Below, piece by piece: positions 1 through 8,787 of a stretch of DNA of 45,482 nucleotides (its first letter is position 1; the number at the start of each line of letters is the position of its first letter). Below the pieces are notes generated by a model. It worked only from the letters and a program-made list of their open reading frames with translations. It was not told where the DNA came from and searched no databases. Location: NCBI GenBank assembly GCA_016930535.1, contig JAFGGN010000139.1, positions 1 to 45,482 on the forward strand, given 5' to 3'. Made by a program: the position numbers and the translations under genes. The stretch is from a bacterium. Lineage in GTDB: Bacteria; Zhuqueibacterota; QNDG01; JAFGCO01.

Positions 1-892
1 CATTGGATATGGGCACATTGCCCGGGTTGGTGACCGCGTATGTCCATGTGACCGTGGAACCGGCATTGACGGTAGGCCCTGTGGGCGCATCCGCATCCTG
101 GCCGTTCGTGGCCTTTTCGATGTGAATCTGCGGGTTTGCCGAAGGTTTACAATCCAGCTCCACTTCATCCTGGGGCTCGCTGCTGCCAGGATGTCCGGGT
201 CTTTGTTGGGCAACGAATCTTATAAAATCGCCGTCATTGGATGTGAATGTATAATCTCTGGACTCCCCTCCGTTCAAAGGCAGAATTTGCCCGTCCGACA
301 CTTTCACACCATTGATGAATAATTCGTAAGTTGTGGGGCCCTGCATGGCCGCAGTGCCCGTATTCGTAACAGTAAATACTGCATATTGTATATCTGTATT
401 TGAATCCCAGATACATTTTCCGGTAACTTCAAGGCTGCTTTTATCCCATTTGACATAACCGAAATCAGCATAGAGCCAGTTGTTACCGTAATTACTGCTG
501 TTGATGTCCATCGTGTACGATGTATTTCCGGATGTGAGTGTGTGACCGGCGGGGGGATTGGGAATATCGATGATGTACCGGCCATCCTGGGAGAAGTAAT
601 AACTGTATAAACCATTGGCGTCTGTGGTGCGTGTCCATGTTCCAGCGAGACTGCCACCCACATATCTGCGGATCCGGACGTTGACACCTGCAATTCCAGT
701 GCCGGTTTCATCCTGATCTCCTTCTCCGTCCGTATCGTACCAGACATAATCCCCTAAATAACCATGGCATTCAAGTTCCACTGGTCCTGCACTTTGCAGT
801 TGTGTCGCGTCCTGATTGTTGGTTCCTGCGGCAAACAGAGATCCGCCATAGAGCAGGCAAGTGATCAGTATCGTGACATTCCGGAATTTCAT
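1..892 (-). CDS. Secreted SD-repeat/Cna-B-like cell-surface protein, 5' part (partial)
   Basis: The reading frame is open from ATG at 892 down to the window edge, giving 297 residues with no stop; the C-terminus lies outside. A GGGAGG ribosome binding site (897-902) sits 4 nt before the ATG. The N-terminus (MKFRNVTILITCLLYGGS then LFAAG) is a signal peptide of about 22 residues. Residues about 40-135 form an SdrD B-like (Cna_B/SD-repeat) domain: GDYVWYDTDGEGDQDETG, then GVNVRIRRY and TTDANGLYSYYF. Residues about 140-225 form a second beta-rich domain (IQYAVFTVTNTG). From about 255 a third begins (IHIEKATNGQDADAPTGP, TWTYAVTNPGNVP), which looks like a DUF11/DUF7507-type bacterial Ig-like repeat. 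I infer an extracellular structural or adhesive protein. The domain family assignments are by motif recognition only; the secreted multi-domain nature is clear. Confidence 0.85.
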   Translation of the reverse strand, partial: MKFRNVTILITCLLYGGSLFAAGTNNQDATQLQSAGPVELECHGYLGDYVWYDTDGEGDQDETGTGIAGVNVRIRRYVGGSLAGTWTRTTDANGLYSYYFSQDGRYIIDIPNPPAGHTLTSGNTSYTMDINSSNYGNNWLYADFGYVKWDKSSLEVTGKCIWDSNTDIQYAVFTVTNTGTAAMQGPTTYELFINGVKVSDGQILPLNGGESRDYTFTSNDGDFIRFVAQQRPGHPGSSEPQDEVELDCKPSANPQIHIEKATNGQDADAPTGPTVNAGSTVTWTYAVTNPGNVPISN

Positions 893-927
893 GATTCCTC
901 CCGTAACATTGTTCATAAAAATGTCAT

Positions 928-951
928 GAATATGAAGAAAACGTCATATTC
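928..951. repeat. 8-bp inverted repeat in leader of the SD-repeat gene
   Basis: GAATATGA (928-935) and TCATATTC (944-951) are perfect inverted arms separated by 8 nt, about 40 nt upstream of the ATG at 892. It could be an operator or a leader hairpin. No T-tract follows, so it is not a terminator. No convincing -35/-10 pair was found around it. Confidence 0.3.
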
Positions 952-1384
952 AAGGCAAAAAAATACTTCTGAGCCGATTCTGTGAAAGATCCCTAAGGCG
1001 TGTTAATTAAAAAGAGAATAATGAGATTTCTTGCTGTAGTTTTTGGAAATCAATCTGCGGATAGTATTTTCTCTTTTCCCCCCGGAAAACGAAAGACAGG
1101 TCGAATGTCCCTTATTTTTTCAATAGAGATTGTAAAAATTATGACACACATGTAACATCTGTGAACAAATATAAAAACATCATTATAAGAAAGCAACAAA
1201 TATTAACAAAAAAATATATATATTACCTAAATATAAATTATTTAACATTTTATAAATATTTCTTTAAATCTGATTTAAAATGATTTAAGTGGTTTTACGA
1301 ATAGTGTGTTATAAAGAAAAATGTTAAAATTTTTCTAAAAATCAAAAATTGTGGTGGAAAAGCGGCAGAAAAAAATTTTGGATT

Positions 1385-1850
1385 TTTTTTGAGGTTTTTA
1401 TGATTATGACCGCGCACGGCGGACCGCTGACCGCAATAAGCGGTATAAGGGTAAATGGGTATATGAGTATATGAGACCACCCCGACCCAGCCCCTTTCAA
1501 AGACAGCGGACGGGAGGCAGCAAAACGAGAAAGCATCGGAGAAACGGAGATGGGGGGAAACGGAGAATAAAAAGGTCTTTGGGTCGTTGGGTCCATTGGG
1601 TCGTAGAGTCGGACAACGCGGACCGCGGCAAAACACAAATCTCAAATCACAAAATTCAAATAAATTCCAAAAAACAAATTCTAAAATTCAAACGAAATCG
1701 GACCGCAGACGGCAAAAGACAGTGTGCCGGAGAACCGGAGAAGGGGTGAAACGGAGATTTAAAACGCCTCAGTGATCCTGTTTTTTCTCCGTCTCTCCGT
1801 TTCTCCTATCTCCGTTTCACGTTCAGGCTTTCCGATATTAAAACGTGATA
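1385..1850. other. Intergenic mosaic of simple-sequence blocks
   Basis: The 987-nt gap 893-1879 has no gene. Up to about 1400 it is very AT-rich with no coding signal. From about 1400 it becomes a patchwork. One block is GC-rich (GACCGCGCACGGCGGACCGC). Another has purine-rich repeats of GAAACGGAGA (1541, 1557, 1748). Another has three imperfect copies of TGGGTCGT (1579-1604). A fourth is an AAATTCAAA/AAATTC-rich stretch (1651-1691). The last is a pyrimidine mirror block of CTCCGT repeats (1787-1820). GTGAAACGGAGAT (1746-1758) and ATCTCCGTTTCAC (1808-1820) are a perfect 13-bp inverted repeat. Short ORFs here have low-complexity translations and are not believable. Confidence 0.6.
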
Positions 1851-1879
1851 CAGCGTATGCTTCCATTCACGCAAACCAC

Positions 1880-3394
1880 TCACGCCCACCACCGTCTCTC
1901 CCTGTCGAACTTCAGCTTCAGCAGGTCGGTCACCAGGTTCGTATCCTCCACGATCTGGAAATCATACATGCCCACACAGATGAAGTCCGCGCCGCTTTCA
2001 AAGGCGTATCGAAAACCGCTTTCAGGCGTGATGGCACCGGCGGCCAGAATCTTGAATGCGATCCAGGGCTGATCCAGCGTCTGCATGAACGCGATGGTTT
2101 CTGCGGGTTTCCGGCAGTAGACATTGTCGTGCTCCTCTTGGGGCTGCACGGACCAGTAGTCGTGATGATGCAGCGTTTTCACCCAAAAATCCGGTTCCAG
2201 ACTCGCATCCACACAGGCCCGGATGGTTTCGATATAATGTCCGCCGATACCGGCGGGCAATCCGCTGCCTTTGATCAGTTCAAGCGCCTGTGCAATCTGA
2301 TCGATTTTACCCTCACGCACGAGCGTGTCGGCTTTTTCACCCTGAACATAACAGGCCGAAGCCCCGGCATCGATGGAGACCCGGACCCGCTCAAGCAGGT
2401 CGTCGCCCCCGCAGTCCGAAATAAACTGGATTTTCCCGATGTTCCGGCGCCAGTATTCCTGGATCACACCGCTCAGGAGCGGATTGGTGAGCAGGGTGTT
2501 GATGCCGCATTTTTCCGCCAGAAGCATTGTCTCGAACACCTTGTCCCTGTGATGATAGGCCTTGACCAGTTTTGAAACATAGATCAGGTCGCGGGCATGG
2601 GCCCACCCGCCGATTAAATTGCCTCCGAGAATCAGCCTGCTGAGCCGCATGTGGCCGATGGCCGAAACGGGAACCCTGGCCTTCAGATCCTGAAGTCCGC
2701 TGAACCGGAATGATTTCACGGACGCGCTTGTCACCACATCCATCAGGTTTTTCTCTTCGATGCTTTCCCAGGCGTTTTTGCGTATGAGCATGGCCGTAAA
2801 GGCGCCGAGGAAGGGAACCGATATCAGGCCTTTTAAAAAATGGCGGCGGCTTTCCCGGCCCGTTTTAAAGTGGTCCGTGTACAGGGTTTTAAAATCCTTT
2901 TCTTCGGGAGTGTGATTGAATTTCGGACGATGCTTCAGCAGATAATCGATGCCGGGCATCTCGGAATCGGGAATCCAGGCGAGAACCAGAAGCGCAATCA
3001 GTTCAATGATATTTTTGTTGACGAGAAGATACTGTCCTTCGGCCGGAATACCGAAATCGTATCCGATGAGCGGCGGGTGAATGACCGTGACAACGGCCAG
3101 AAACGTCACTCCTGCCAGGCAGATGATTTTTGTTTTCAGGCCCAGCATGAGAAAAAGCCCGATGCCTATTAACCCTGCGATGGTGACCGCGTCACAGATG
3201 AACATCAGGCTTTCATGGGCCGCGATCCAGTGAAACACGGGAGCCAGTATCCAGCGCGACCGTTCAAAATAACCGGCGGCGGTCCAGTCCGGTGTCCACA
3301 GTTTATCCATGCCCTCATAAAGAAAGTGCCATCCGATGGCCATACGAAGCAAGGTAAAAAGCCAGGTCTGAATTTTTGAAAGCGTGGATGCCAT
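1880..3394 (-). CDS. DoxX-like membrane domain fused via an internal Tat motif to a TIM-barrel oxidoreductase-like domain
   Basis: 504 residues; ATG at 3394 is preceded by GAGGAG with good spacing. Residues 1-150 contain about four hydrophobic segments (10-25, 63-86, 88-106, 127-141) with the DoxX/TQO-small-subunit look (RMAIGWHFLYEGMDKL). At 182-188 there is a twin-arginine-type motif SRRHFLK followed by a hydrophobic stretch (GLISVPFLGAFTAML), as in Tat signal peptides, but internal. Residues about 240-504 resemble a TIM-barrel of the aldo/keto-reductase type: HMRLSRLILGGNLIGGWAHA, a run of predicted beta-alpha units, and AFESGADFICVGMYDFQI near the end. I infer a membrane-anchored protein whose C-terminal half is moved to the periplasm by Tat. 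The substrate is unknown. It sits upstream-oriented next to rocD but is separated from it by a terminator. The AKR link is remote. Confidence 0.75.
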   Translation of the reverse strand: MASTLSKIQTWLFTLLRMAIGWHFLYEGMDKLWTPDWTAAGYFERSRWILAPVFHWIAAHESLMFICDAVTIAGLIGIGLFLMLGLKTKIICLAGVTFLAVVTVIHPPLIGYDFGIPAEGQYLLVNKNIIELIALLVLAWIPDSEMPGIDYLLKHRPKFNHTPEEKDFKTLYTDHFKTGRESRRHFLKGLISVPFLGAFTAMLIRKNAWESIEEKNLMDVVTSASVKSFRFSGLQDLKARVPVSAIGHMRLSRLILGGNLIGGWAHARDLIYVSKLVKAYHHRDKVFETMLLAEKCGINTLLTNPLLSGVIQEYWRRNIGKIQFISDCGGDDLLERVRVSIDAGASACYVQGEKADTLVREGKIDQIAQALELIKGSGLPAGIGGHYIETIRACVDASLEPDFWVKTLHHHDYWSVQPQEEHDNVYCRKPAETIAFMQTLDQPWIAFKILAAGAITPESGFRYAFESGADFICVGMYDFQIVEDTNLVTDLLKLKFDRERRWWA

Positions 3395-3465
3395 GGCAGG
3401 ATCTCCTCATTCGGTCAACAGATGTTGATTCACAATAATCTGTCAAATAATTTCATGAGATGCAA

Positions 3466-3495
3466 TAAAAAAAGCGGCCCCTTGCGGAGCCGCTT
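3466..3495 (-). terminator. Rho-independent terminator of rocD
   Basis: On the minus strand the stem AAGCGGC/GCCGCTT (3489-3495 with 3472-3478, 10-nt loop) is followed by a run of seven T (3466-3472 read in reverse). It lies 25 nt past the rocD stop. Confidence 0.85.
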
Positions 3496-3519
3496 CGTAT
3501 GTCCTGAACCGGGTACCGG

Positions 3520-4725
3520 TCAATCCAGATTTTCAAGCACTTTTTTGATCCGTTCGAATGCCCAGTCGATGTCGGCTTTTTCGATCACGAGCGGGGGAGC
3601 GAAGCGGATGACATGCTCGTGGGTTTCCTTGCACAGTAAGCCTTCATCCTGCAGCGCCTCACAGAAACGCCGGGCACCGCCGGCCTCTTTTTTCAGCTCC
3701 ACGCCGATCAACAGACCCTTGCCGCGCACGGTTTGAATATGTTTGCTTTGTATGGTGCGCAGCTTATCCATAAAATAAGCGCCCAGTTCGGCGGATTTGT
3801 CGATCAGCTTTTCTTCCTGCAGTACTTTCAGGGCCTCCCGGGCCACGGCGCAGGCCAGTGGATTGCCGCCGAACGTGGAACCGTGTTCACCGGGTGTGAA
3901 CAATCCGAGCACTTCCTTTTTGGTGGCCACGGCGGAAACCGGATAGAATCCGCCGGACAGGGCTTTGCCCATGATGAATATATCGGGAACGACGTTCTCA
4001 TAATCGCATGCGAAGCGTTTTCCTGTGCGCCCCAGTCCCGTTTGTATTTCGTCTAATACCAGAAGCACATTGTTCTTTTTGCAGACCGATTCACAGGACT
4101 TCAGGTATCCTTCCGGAGGAATCAGCACGCCGCCTTCGGCCTGAATCGGTTCCACGAGAAATGCCGCGGTATTTGGGGTGATGGCTTTTTCGAGAGCATC
4201 GATGTCGCCATAGGGAATGATTTTAAAACCCGGTGTATAGGGACCGAAATACTTTTTATACAGCTCGTCGGTTGAAAAGCCCACGATGGTCGTGGTCCGT
4301 CCGTGAAAATTTCCTGCGCACACGATAATTTCCGCATCGCTCAGATTGATACCCTTTTTGGCATATCCCCATTTACGTGCGACTTTCAGGGCGGTTTCCA
4401 CGGCTTCGGCGCCGCTGTTCATGGGCAGCATCATATCCATACCAGTAAATTCGCACACTTCCTTGCAGAGAAGCGCCAGCTGATCATTTCTGAACGCCCT
4501 GGATGTAATGGTCAGCTTCTGAGCCTGTTCGATCATCTTTTTCACAATTTTCGGATGACAGTGTCCCTGATTGACGGATGAATAGGCACTCAGAAAATCG
4601 AGATATTTGTTTCCTTCCAGATCCGTGACCCAGATCCCTTCACCCTTCGAAAGAACCACATCCAGCGGGTGGTAATTGTGTGCGCCGTACTGGTTTTCAA
4701 TATCGATCAATTGTTTTGAATTCAT
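3520..4725 (-). CDS. rocD: Ornithine--oxo-acid aminotransferase (RocD)
   Basis: Pyridoxal-phosphate enzyme that transfers the delta-amino group of ornithine to 2-oxoglutarate, giving glutamate-5-semialdehyde (arginine/proline interconversion), in the cytosol. It has 401 residues, the usual length for bacterial RocD. Visible class-III aminotransferase features are NQYGAHNYHPLDVVLSKGEG at the N-terminus, the cofactor-binding region MNSGAEAVETALK (102-114), NFHGRTTT (139-146), VLDEIQTGLGRTG (223-235, with the cofactor-nitrogen Asp225), and the PLP lysine in MGKALSGGFYPVSAV (Lys254). The residues around the ornithine pocket (N-terminal YGAHNYHP) favour RocD over acetylornithine aminotransferase. 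ATG at 4725 is preceded by AAAGGA. A strong terminator follows, so the transcript ends here. Confidence 0.95.
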   Translation of the reverse strand: MNSKQLIDIENQYGAHNYHPLDVVLSKGEGIWVTDLEGNKYLDFLSAYSSVNQGHCHPKIVKKMIEQAQKLTITSRAFRNDQLALLCKEVCEFTGMDMMLPMNSGAEAVETALKVARKWGYAKKGINLSDAEIIVCAGNFHGRTTTIVGFSTDELYKKYFGPYTPGFKIIPYGDIDALEKAITPNTAAFLVEPIQAEGGVLIPPEGYLKSCESVCKKNNVLLVLDEIQTGLGRTGKRFACDYENVVPDIFIMGKALSGGFYPVSAVATKKEVLGLFTPGEHGSTFGGNPLACAVAREALKVLQEEKLIDKSAELGAYFMDKLRTIQSKHIQTVRGKGLLIGVELKKEAGGARRFCEALQDEGLLCKETHEHVIRFAPPLVIEKADIDWAFERIKKVLENLD

Positions 4726-4762
4726 TCCTAATATCCTTTCTATGATAAACAGTCTGCTGGGA

Positions 4763-4796
4763 GATCAGGTATTGAACGGTTCGATTACCCCTGATC
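4763..4796. repeat. Inverted repeat between the M64 peptidase and rocD
   Basis: GATCAGG (4763-4769) and CCTGATC (4790-4796) are perfect arms; the loop holds a second small palindrome GAACGGTTC. It lies in the 81-nt gap between the peptidase stop and the rocD start. No T-tract follows on the minus strand, so it is more likely a regulatory hairpin or operator than a terminator. Confidence 0.3.
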
Positions 4797-4806
4797 CGTA
4801 CAGCCG

Positions 4807-6228
4807 TTATTCTGTATACAATTCGATCATGCGCCCGATCGCCCTCGAGCAGACGGGATCGAATCCCGTCAGGCTCCTCGAGAACATGCGGCAGTCGATA
4901 TACGGCCGGAAAAGCCCGCTGGAGGCATAGCCTGCGCCCTCATAGACGCCGGTTTTACCCCAGTAGGGCTGATTTCTCAGAAAATCATGAATCCAGCGGT
5001 CATTTTCGTCCCGGATCCGGTCGATTTCGCTCAGCGGTGCCTTGTTCGCTTTGAGTTCCTTGCGATTCTGCATATAAGCGGTCTGTCTGGCATCGTATTC
5101 CGCTTTACCCCACGGCGTCGGCACGGGTGTGCCCGGTTCGATCATCTCCCGCCATTTGACCCGGTCCGGGTCCGTACAGATCGTGAGATTCGGCTCCCAT
5201 GGTTCGACATCCTGAGGATAGAATTCACTGTAGGCCACGTCCGAGGTATAATACTCGTCGCCGAGACCCCCGAAGCTGTGGCCGAATTCATGGACGAAGA
5301 TGTAATCGCTCCACTCGTTGTCGCTGATGCAGGTGGTATAGAGATTGAATATACCGCCCCCGCCATACTTTTGGGCATTGACCAGTATACAGACATGCTC
5401 ATAAGGCACCCGTGCGGCGATTTTTCTGAGTGTTTTGTTGTCATAGGTCAGGATGTACCGGTCGCTTCCGAACGCATTGTAGGAACAGGCCAGTGCATTG
5501 TCCCTGTAAATGGTTTTCTGCGGATCGTCGATACCTTCCTCATTGGAAGGCAGGTCCACACATCGCACATTGAATTGGTCCCGGCCGGACAGGAACGGTT
5601 CCGTGGAGAAGAGTGTCTTGACGAGCCGTTTTGCATCCTGATGAAATTTTTTCATCTGATCCTTCGTATAACCGTCCGGCAGAATGACGATGTCGATTTT
5701 GTTTCGTATGTCACCGCTGATAAACAGGGGGGTGACCGGAACATTGGAATAGGTTCCGTTTCTGCGGTAGTTCACTTCGCCCGGGTTCAGTGATACGGAC
5801 CAGATTTCGATAAACTGATTTTCACGGTTCCGGGTGCTGATGGTCACCTTGACACCTGCACGGGGCCAGGGAAACCGGATGGATTCGCTGAAAGAGCGGT
5901 TGATTTTTTGGGCTTCTTCCGTGGTCTGCCATTCACCGAAAATGGAACAGAAACCGCGTGAATAGATCAGCGTACCGGTCCGCTCGTCGAACACCTGAAA
6001 CAGATATTTACCCAGATTGGAATCATCGATCAGGCGCGTCACGGGGCCGGCCCAGACGGATTCCTCGTATACATCGTCAAAAGAAAAAGATTCGGTTGTG
6101 CCCGTGCCCGAATGAATGTAATCCAAACGCATGGTCCGCGGATGAAAATACAGGTCGAAATGGGGGGCGGCCGCTGAAAGGCCGATAACGGTCAGGAGCA
6201 CGAATATACAGATGGATTTCAGGGACAT
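4807..6228 (-). CDS. Secreted M64 family (IgA-peptidase-like) zinc metalloprotease
   Basis: 473 residues. The N-terminus MSLKSICIFVLLTVIGLSAAA is a signal peptide. Residues about 22-150 are a beta-rich domain as in the M64 N-terminal region (FDLYFHPRTMRLDYIHSG). The catalytic half begins at about 175 (NKIDIVILPDGYTKDQM, the typical M64 opening). It contains the zinc motif HEFGHSFGGLGDEYY (313-327): His313, Glu314 and His317, with a downstream Asp/Glu likely as third ligand. The ending CRMFSRSLTGFDPVCSRAIGRMIELY resembles the conserved C-terminal M64 segment with CRM and PVC cysteines. The role is proteolysis outside the cytoplasm; the substrate cannot be read from sequence, and 'IgA' is only the name of the founding family member. 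GGAG lies 8 nt before the ATG. Confidence 0.9.
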   Translation of the reverse strand: MSLKSICIFVLLTVIGLSAAAPHFDLYFHPRTMRLDYIHSGTGTTESFSFDDVYEESVWAGPVTRLIDDSNLGKYLFQVFDERTGTLIYSRGFCSIFGEWQTTEEAQKINRSFSESIRFPWPRAGVKVTISTRNRENQFIEIWSVSLNPGEVNYRRNGTYSNVPVTPLFISGDIRNKIDIVILPDGYTKDQMKKFHQDAKRLVKTLFSTEPFLSGRDQFNVRCVDLPSNEEGIDDPQKTIYRDNALACSYNAFGSDRYILTYDNKTLRKIAARVPYEHVCILVNAQKYGGGGIFNLYTTCISDNEWSDYIFVHEFGHSFGGLGDEYYTSDVAYSEFYPQDVEPWEPNLTICTDPDRVKWREMIEPGTPVPTPWGKAEYDARQTAYMQNRKELKANKAPLSEIDRIRDENDRWIHDFLRNQPYWGKTGVYEGAGYASSGLFRPYIDCRMFSRSLTGFDPVCSRAIGRMIELYTE

Positions 6229-6453
6229 GACTGACTCCGGCAGTTAATGGATTTGAATGTAAATTTAATATAATTATATGATGAAATGCAAGAAAAAAAT
6301 GAATATAATCGAATGATATTTTTAATAAATATTCATTAAATATTCTATAAAATAATATATATTGTAAAAATATTCATTTTATGGAGAATAATCGAATAGT
6401 GCACCAGCCGGATTATCGAATGAGCCGGGGCCGGTGCGGCATGAAAACAGGTC

Positions 6454-6482
6454 TTGACTTTCGCCCGCATATTTTGTACTTT
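6454..6482 (+). promoter_or_regulatory. Probable tRNA-Pro promoter
   Basis: TTGACT (6454-6459), 17-nt spacer, TACTTT (6477-6482), placing the start about 15 nt before the tRNA. The -35 is good and the -10 is weak. Confidence 0.45.
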
Positions 6483-6503
6483 ATCGACCACGATTATCAG
6501 GAT

Positions 6504-6578
6504 CGGGGCGTAGCGCAGCCCGGTTAGCGCGCTTGACTGGGGGTCAAGAGGTCGGAAGTTCAAATCTTCTCGCCCCGA
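6504..6578 (+). tRNA. tRNA-Pro (anticodon GGG)
   Basis: All four arms pair. The acceptor is CGGGGCG/CGCCCCG (6504-6510 with 6571-6577) and the D-stem is GCGC/GCGC. The anticodon arm CTTGA-CTGGGGG-TCAAG puts GGG at positions 34-36. The T-arm is GGAAG-TTCAAAT-CTTCT. The discriminator is A6578. The CCA end is not encoded (the next bases are CA then A), so a CCA-adding enzyme is needed. It stands alone between divergent-looking protein genes. Confidence 0.95.
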
Positions 6579-6585
6579 CAAAATT

Positions 6586-6646
6586 AAATAGCCTGTAATT
6601 CCTTAGTTAACCTTACGTTAATGACTGGATCACGGGCTATTTTTTT
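6586..6646 (+). terminator. Terminator of tRNA-Pro
   Basis: AAATAGCCTGT (6586-6596) pairs with ACGGGCTATTT (6632-6642), 11 bp with one G-T pair, and runs into a T-tract (6640-6646). The loop is long (35 nt). Confidence 0.75.
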
Positions 6647-6693
6647 GCTTGATTTTCAACAAATGTTTTGTATGTCTTTGTTTATTTTAGCAT

Positions 6694-6709
6694 ATTTGTG
6701 GTAACAAAT
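6694..6709. promoter_or_regulatory. Operator-like palindrome upstream of the esterase
   Basis: ATTTGT (6694-6699) and ACAAAT (6704-6709) are inverted arms with a 4-nt centre, 50 nt before the esterase ATG. A weak promoter TTGTAT (6668-6673) / 17 nt / CATATT (6691-6696) would overlap it. It is a candidate regulatory site only. Confidence 0.3.
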
Positions 6710-6759
6710 CGGGAACAGTTGGTAAATGTTCATACGTCATCCGGCCTGAAAGGGTATTC

Positions 6760-8787
6760 ATGAAAAGCCTGATATCCGCATCAGTTCACACCGCTGTTGT
6801 CGCCGTCCTTCTGTTATGCGCAGGCTGTCGGGGTAATAATCCGGACCGGCTTTCTCCTGCGGCGCATATCCGGCTGCCGAAGATATTCGGCAATCATATG
6901 GTTTTGCAGCATGATCATGATATCGCTGTCTGGGGCAAGGCCGATCCCGGCGGATGTGTCACCGTGGTTCTGAATGGTCATACGGCCCATGCGAAGGTCT
7001 CAAAGGACAGCACATGGCACCTGAAACTGCCGCCGGTCGATGCGGGCGGACCCTATGTGATGCAGATTCTGGGTTCGGATACCCTGTTGTTCAGCGATAT
7101 TCTGGCAGGAGAGGTCTGGATTTGTTCGGGTCAGTCCAATATGGAATGGCCCCTGATCGAAACCGTAAACAGTGAGCGGGAGATCGCCCGGGCCGATTAT
7201 CCCGGTATGCGGATTTTTACAGTGATGCGAAATACGGCACTGCATCCGGTTGATACTTTGAGCACCTATGGCTGGATGCCGGTGAATCCGGCCAATATTC
7301 CGTATTTTTCGGCTGTGGGTTATTTATTCGGCCGCGATATTCATAAGCATTTACATGTTCCCGTGGGATTGATACATATTTCCTGGGGAGGGACTCCGGT
7401 CGAGGCGTGGACCAGTCTTCAGACCATGGAAAAGCAGAAAGAATTTGAAGAAATTATCAGAATGCTGAAGGACAAAGAGAAAGTGAAAGCGGATTCAGCA
7501 GTCATCAATCCCTTTTCATCCCTGGAAGAACAGGTCCGAAGCTGGCAGGCATGGATCACGGATATGGATGCGGGATTGGCTGACTCAGCGGACACATGGA
7601 TTGATCCGCAGGCCGAAACAGAGGACTGGCCTGTCATGGATATTCCCGGACCGAGGGAGTCCGGCGGTCTTCCGGGATATGACGGCGTTGTCTGGTTCAG
7701 GAAAGAGGTGGAAATCGGTGGGCCTGATACTGAAAAATCCTGGACTCTGTGCCTCGGTCCTCTGGACGATATCGATTTTACATATTTGAACGGGCAGCTG
7801 CTGGGCAGTGAGACAGTTTACAATACGGTTCGCCGGTATCGGATACCTAAAGGGCAGCTCAAGCCGGGCGTGAATATCCTCGTTGTCCGGATTCTGGACT
7901 TTTCCGGAGTCGGCGGTTTCTGGGGCGCACCGGATGATGTCAAACTGGTCAGCAGCAGGGGAGATTCCATATCGCTGGCAGGCGAGTGGCGGTTCAAACC
8001 GGGTGTCGAGCTGAAAATGACATCGGGATATCTGAGCACACCCAGGCATGTTCAGCAATTGCCCACGGTGCTTTTCAACGGCATGGTGGCGCCGGTTATT
8101 CCGTACACCATGCGCGGTGTCATCTGGTATCAGGGTGAGGACAATGCAAGCCGGGCTTATCAGTACCGCCGCCTGTTTCCGGCGATGATTCGTGACTGGC
8201 GCACCCGCTGGGCACAGGGTGATTTCCCCTTTCTTTTTGTGCAGCTTGCCAATTATATGACAGCAGCCAGTAAACCGGGGGATTCGGACTGGGCCGAACT
8301 CCGGGAGGCCCAGTGTATGGCTCTTTCCGAACCCAATACCGGCATGGCTGTAGCCATCGATATCGGAGAGGCGGAGCATATCCATCCCGGGAACAAACGG
8401 GAAGTGGGCAGGCGGCTGGCGCTCATTGCACGTGCCCGTGTTTATGGTGAGGATGTGGTTTATTCAGGGCCGCTGCTTCAGGGGATGCGGAAAGAAGACG
8501 GTCAGATTCGGCTGACTTTTCAACATACAGGTACCGGTTTAATCGCAAAAGGGGGAGAGCTGAAAGGATTTGCCATTGCCGGTGCGGATCGGAAATTTGT
8601 ATGGGCGGATGCCCGGATTGAAGGGAACACGGTGGTGGTATTCAATCCCGGAATTCCGGATCCTGTTTCGGTCAGATACGGCTGGGCCAACAATCCGGCA
8701 TGCAGTTTATACAACAGAGAAGGTCTGCCTGCATCACCTTTCCGCACGGACAACTGGCCGGGAATTACAAAAGACGTGGTGTTTTAA
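6760..8787 (+). CDS. Sialate O-acetylesterase family (SGNH-type) lipoprotein
   Basis: 675 residues. The N-terminus has a hydrophobic segment ending LLLCAGC, suggesting a lipoprotein with Cys23 as the lipidated residue (Cys at -3 is unusual). Residues 38-118 are the family's N-terminal beta domain (LPKIFGNHMVLQHDHDIAVW). The catalytic block I is ICSGQSNMEWP, Ser126 as nucleophile. Later blocks are GLIHISWGGTPVEAW, a carbohydrate-binding jelly-roll-like insert at about 280-420 (GPLDDIDFTYLNGQLLG), and GVIWYQGEDNASRAYQY with WYQGE. The last conserved block is EAEHIHPGNKREVGRRLAL, where the Asp/His pair is represented by His (IHP). The family removes O-acetyl groups from sialic acids, and homologues in polysaccharide clusters also deacetylate plant glycans. 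AAGGG precedes the ATG. It is first in a cluster of secreted carbohydrate enzymes. Confidence 0.9.
   Translation: MKSLISASVHTAVVAVLLLCAGCRGNNPDRLSPAAHIRLPKIFGNHMVLQHDHDIAVWGKADPGGCVTVVLNGHTAHAKVSKDSTWHLKLPPVDAGGPYVMQILGSDTLLFSDILAGEVWICSGQSNMEWPLIETVNSEREIARADYPGMRIFTVMRNTALHPVDTLSTYGWMPVNPANIPYFSAVGYLFGRDIHKHLHVPVGLIHISWGGTPVEAWTSLQTMEKQKEFEEIIRMLKDKEKVKADSAVINPFSSLEEQVRSWQAWITDMDAGLADSADTWIDPQAETEDWPVMDIPGPRESGGLPGYDGVVWFRKEVEIGGPDTEKSWTLCLGPLDDIDFTYLNGQLLGSETVYNTVRRYRIPKGQLKPGVNILVVRILDFSGVGGFWGAPDDVKLVSSRGDSISLAGEWRFKPGVELKMTSGYLSTPRHVQQLPTVLFNGMVAPVIPYTMRGVIWYQGEDNASRAYQYRRLFPAMIRDWRTRWAQGDFPFLFVQLANYMTAASKPGDSDWAELREAQCMALSEPNTGMAVAIDIGEAEHIHPGNKREVGRRLALIARARVYGEDVVYSGPLLQGMRKEDGQIRLTFQHTGTGLIAKGGELKGFAIAGADRKFVWADARIEGNTVVVFNPGIPDPVSVRYGWANNPACSLYNREGLPASPFRTDNWPGITKDVVF

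Noticed and set aside
304..747. 147-codon frame overlapping the SD-repeat gene in another minus frame
   Set aside because: The correct frame is open through the window edge with signal peptide, RBS and domain motifs; this one has none.
1295..1775. Several short frames in the intergenic mosaic
   Set aside because: Low-complexity translations made of simple repeats, no RBS, no domain.
1772..2575. 267-codon plus-strand frame opposite the DoxX/TIM gene
   Set aside because: Antisense to a gene with membrane segments and an RBS; no recognisable domain.
6345..6581. 78-codon minus-strand frame across the tRNA
   Set aside because: Antisense to tRNA-Pro and AT-rich leader; no RBS or domain.
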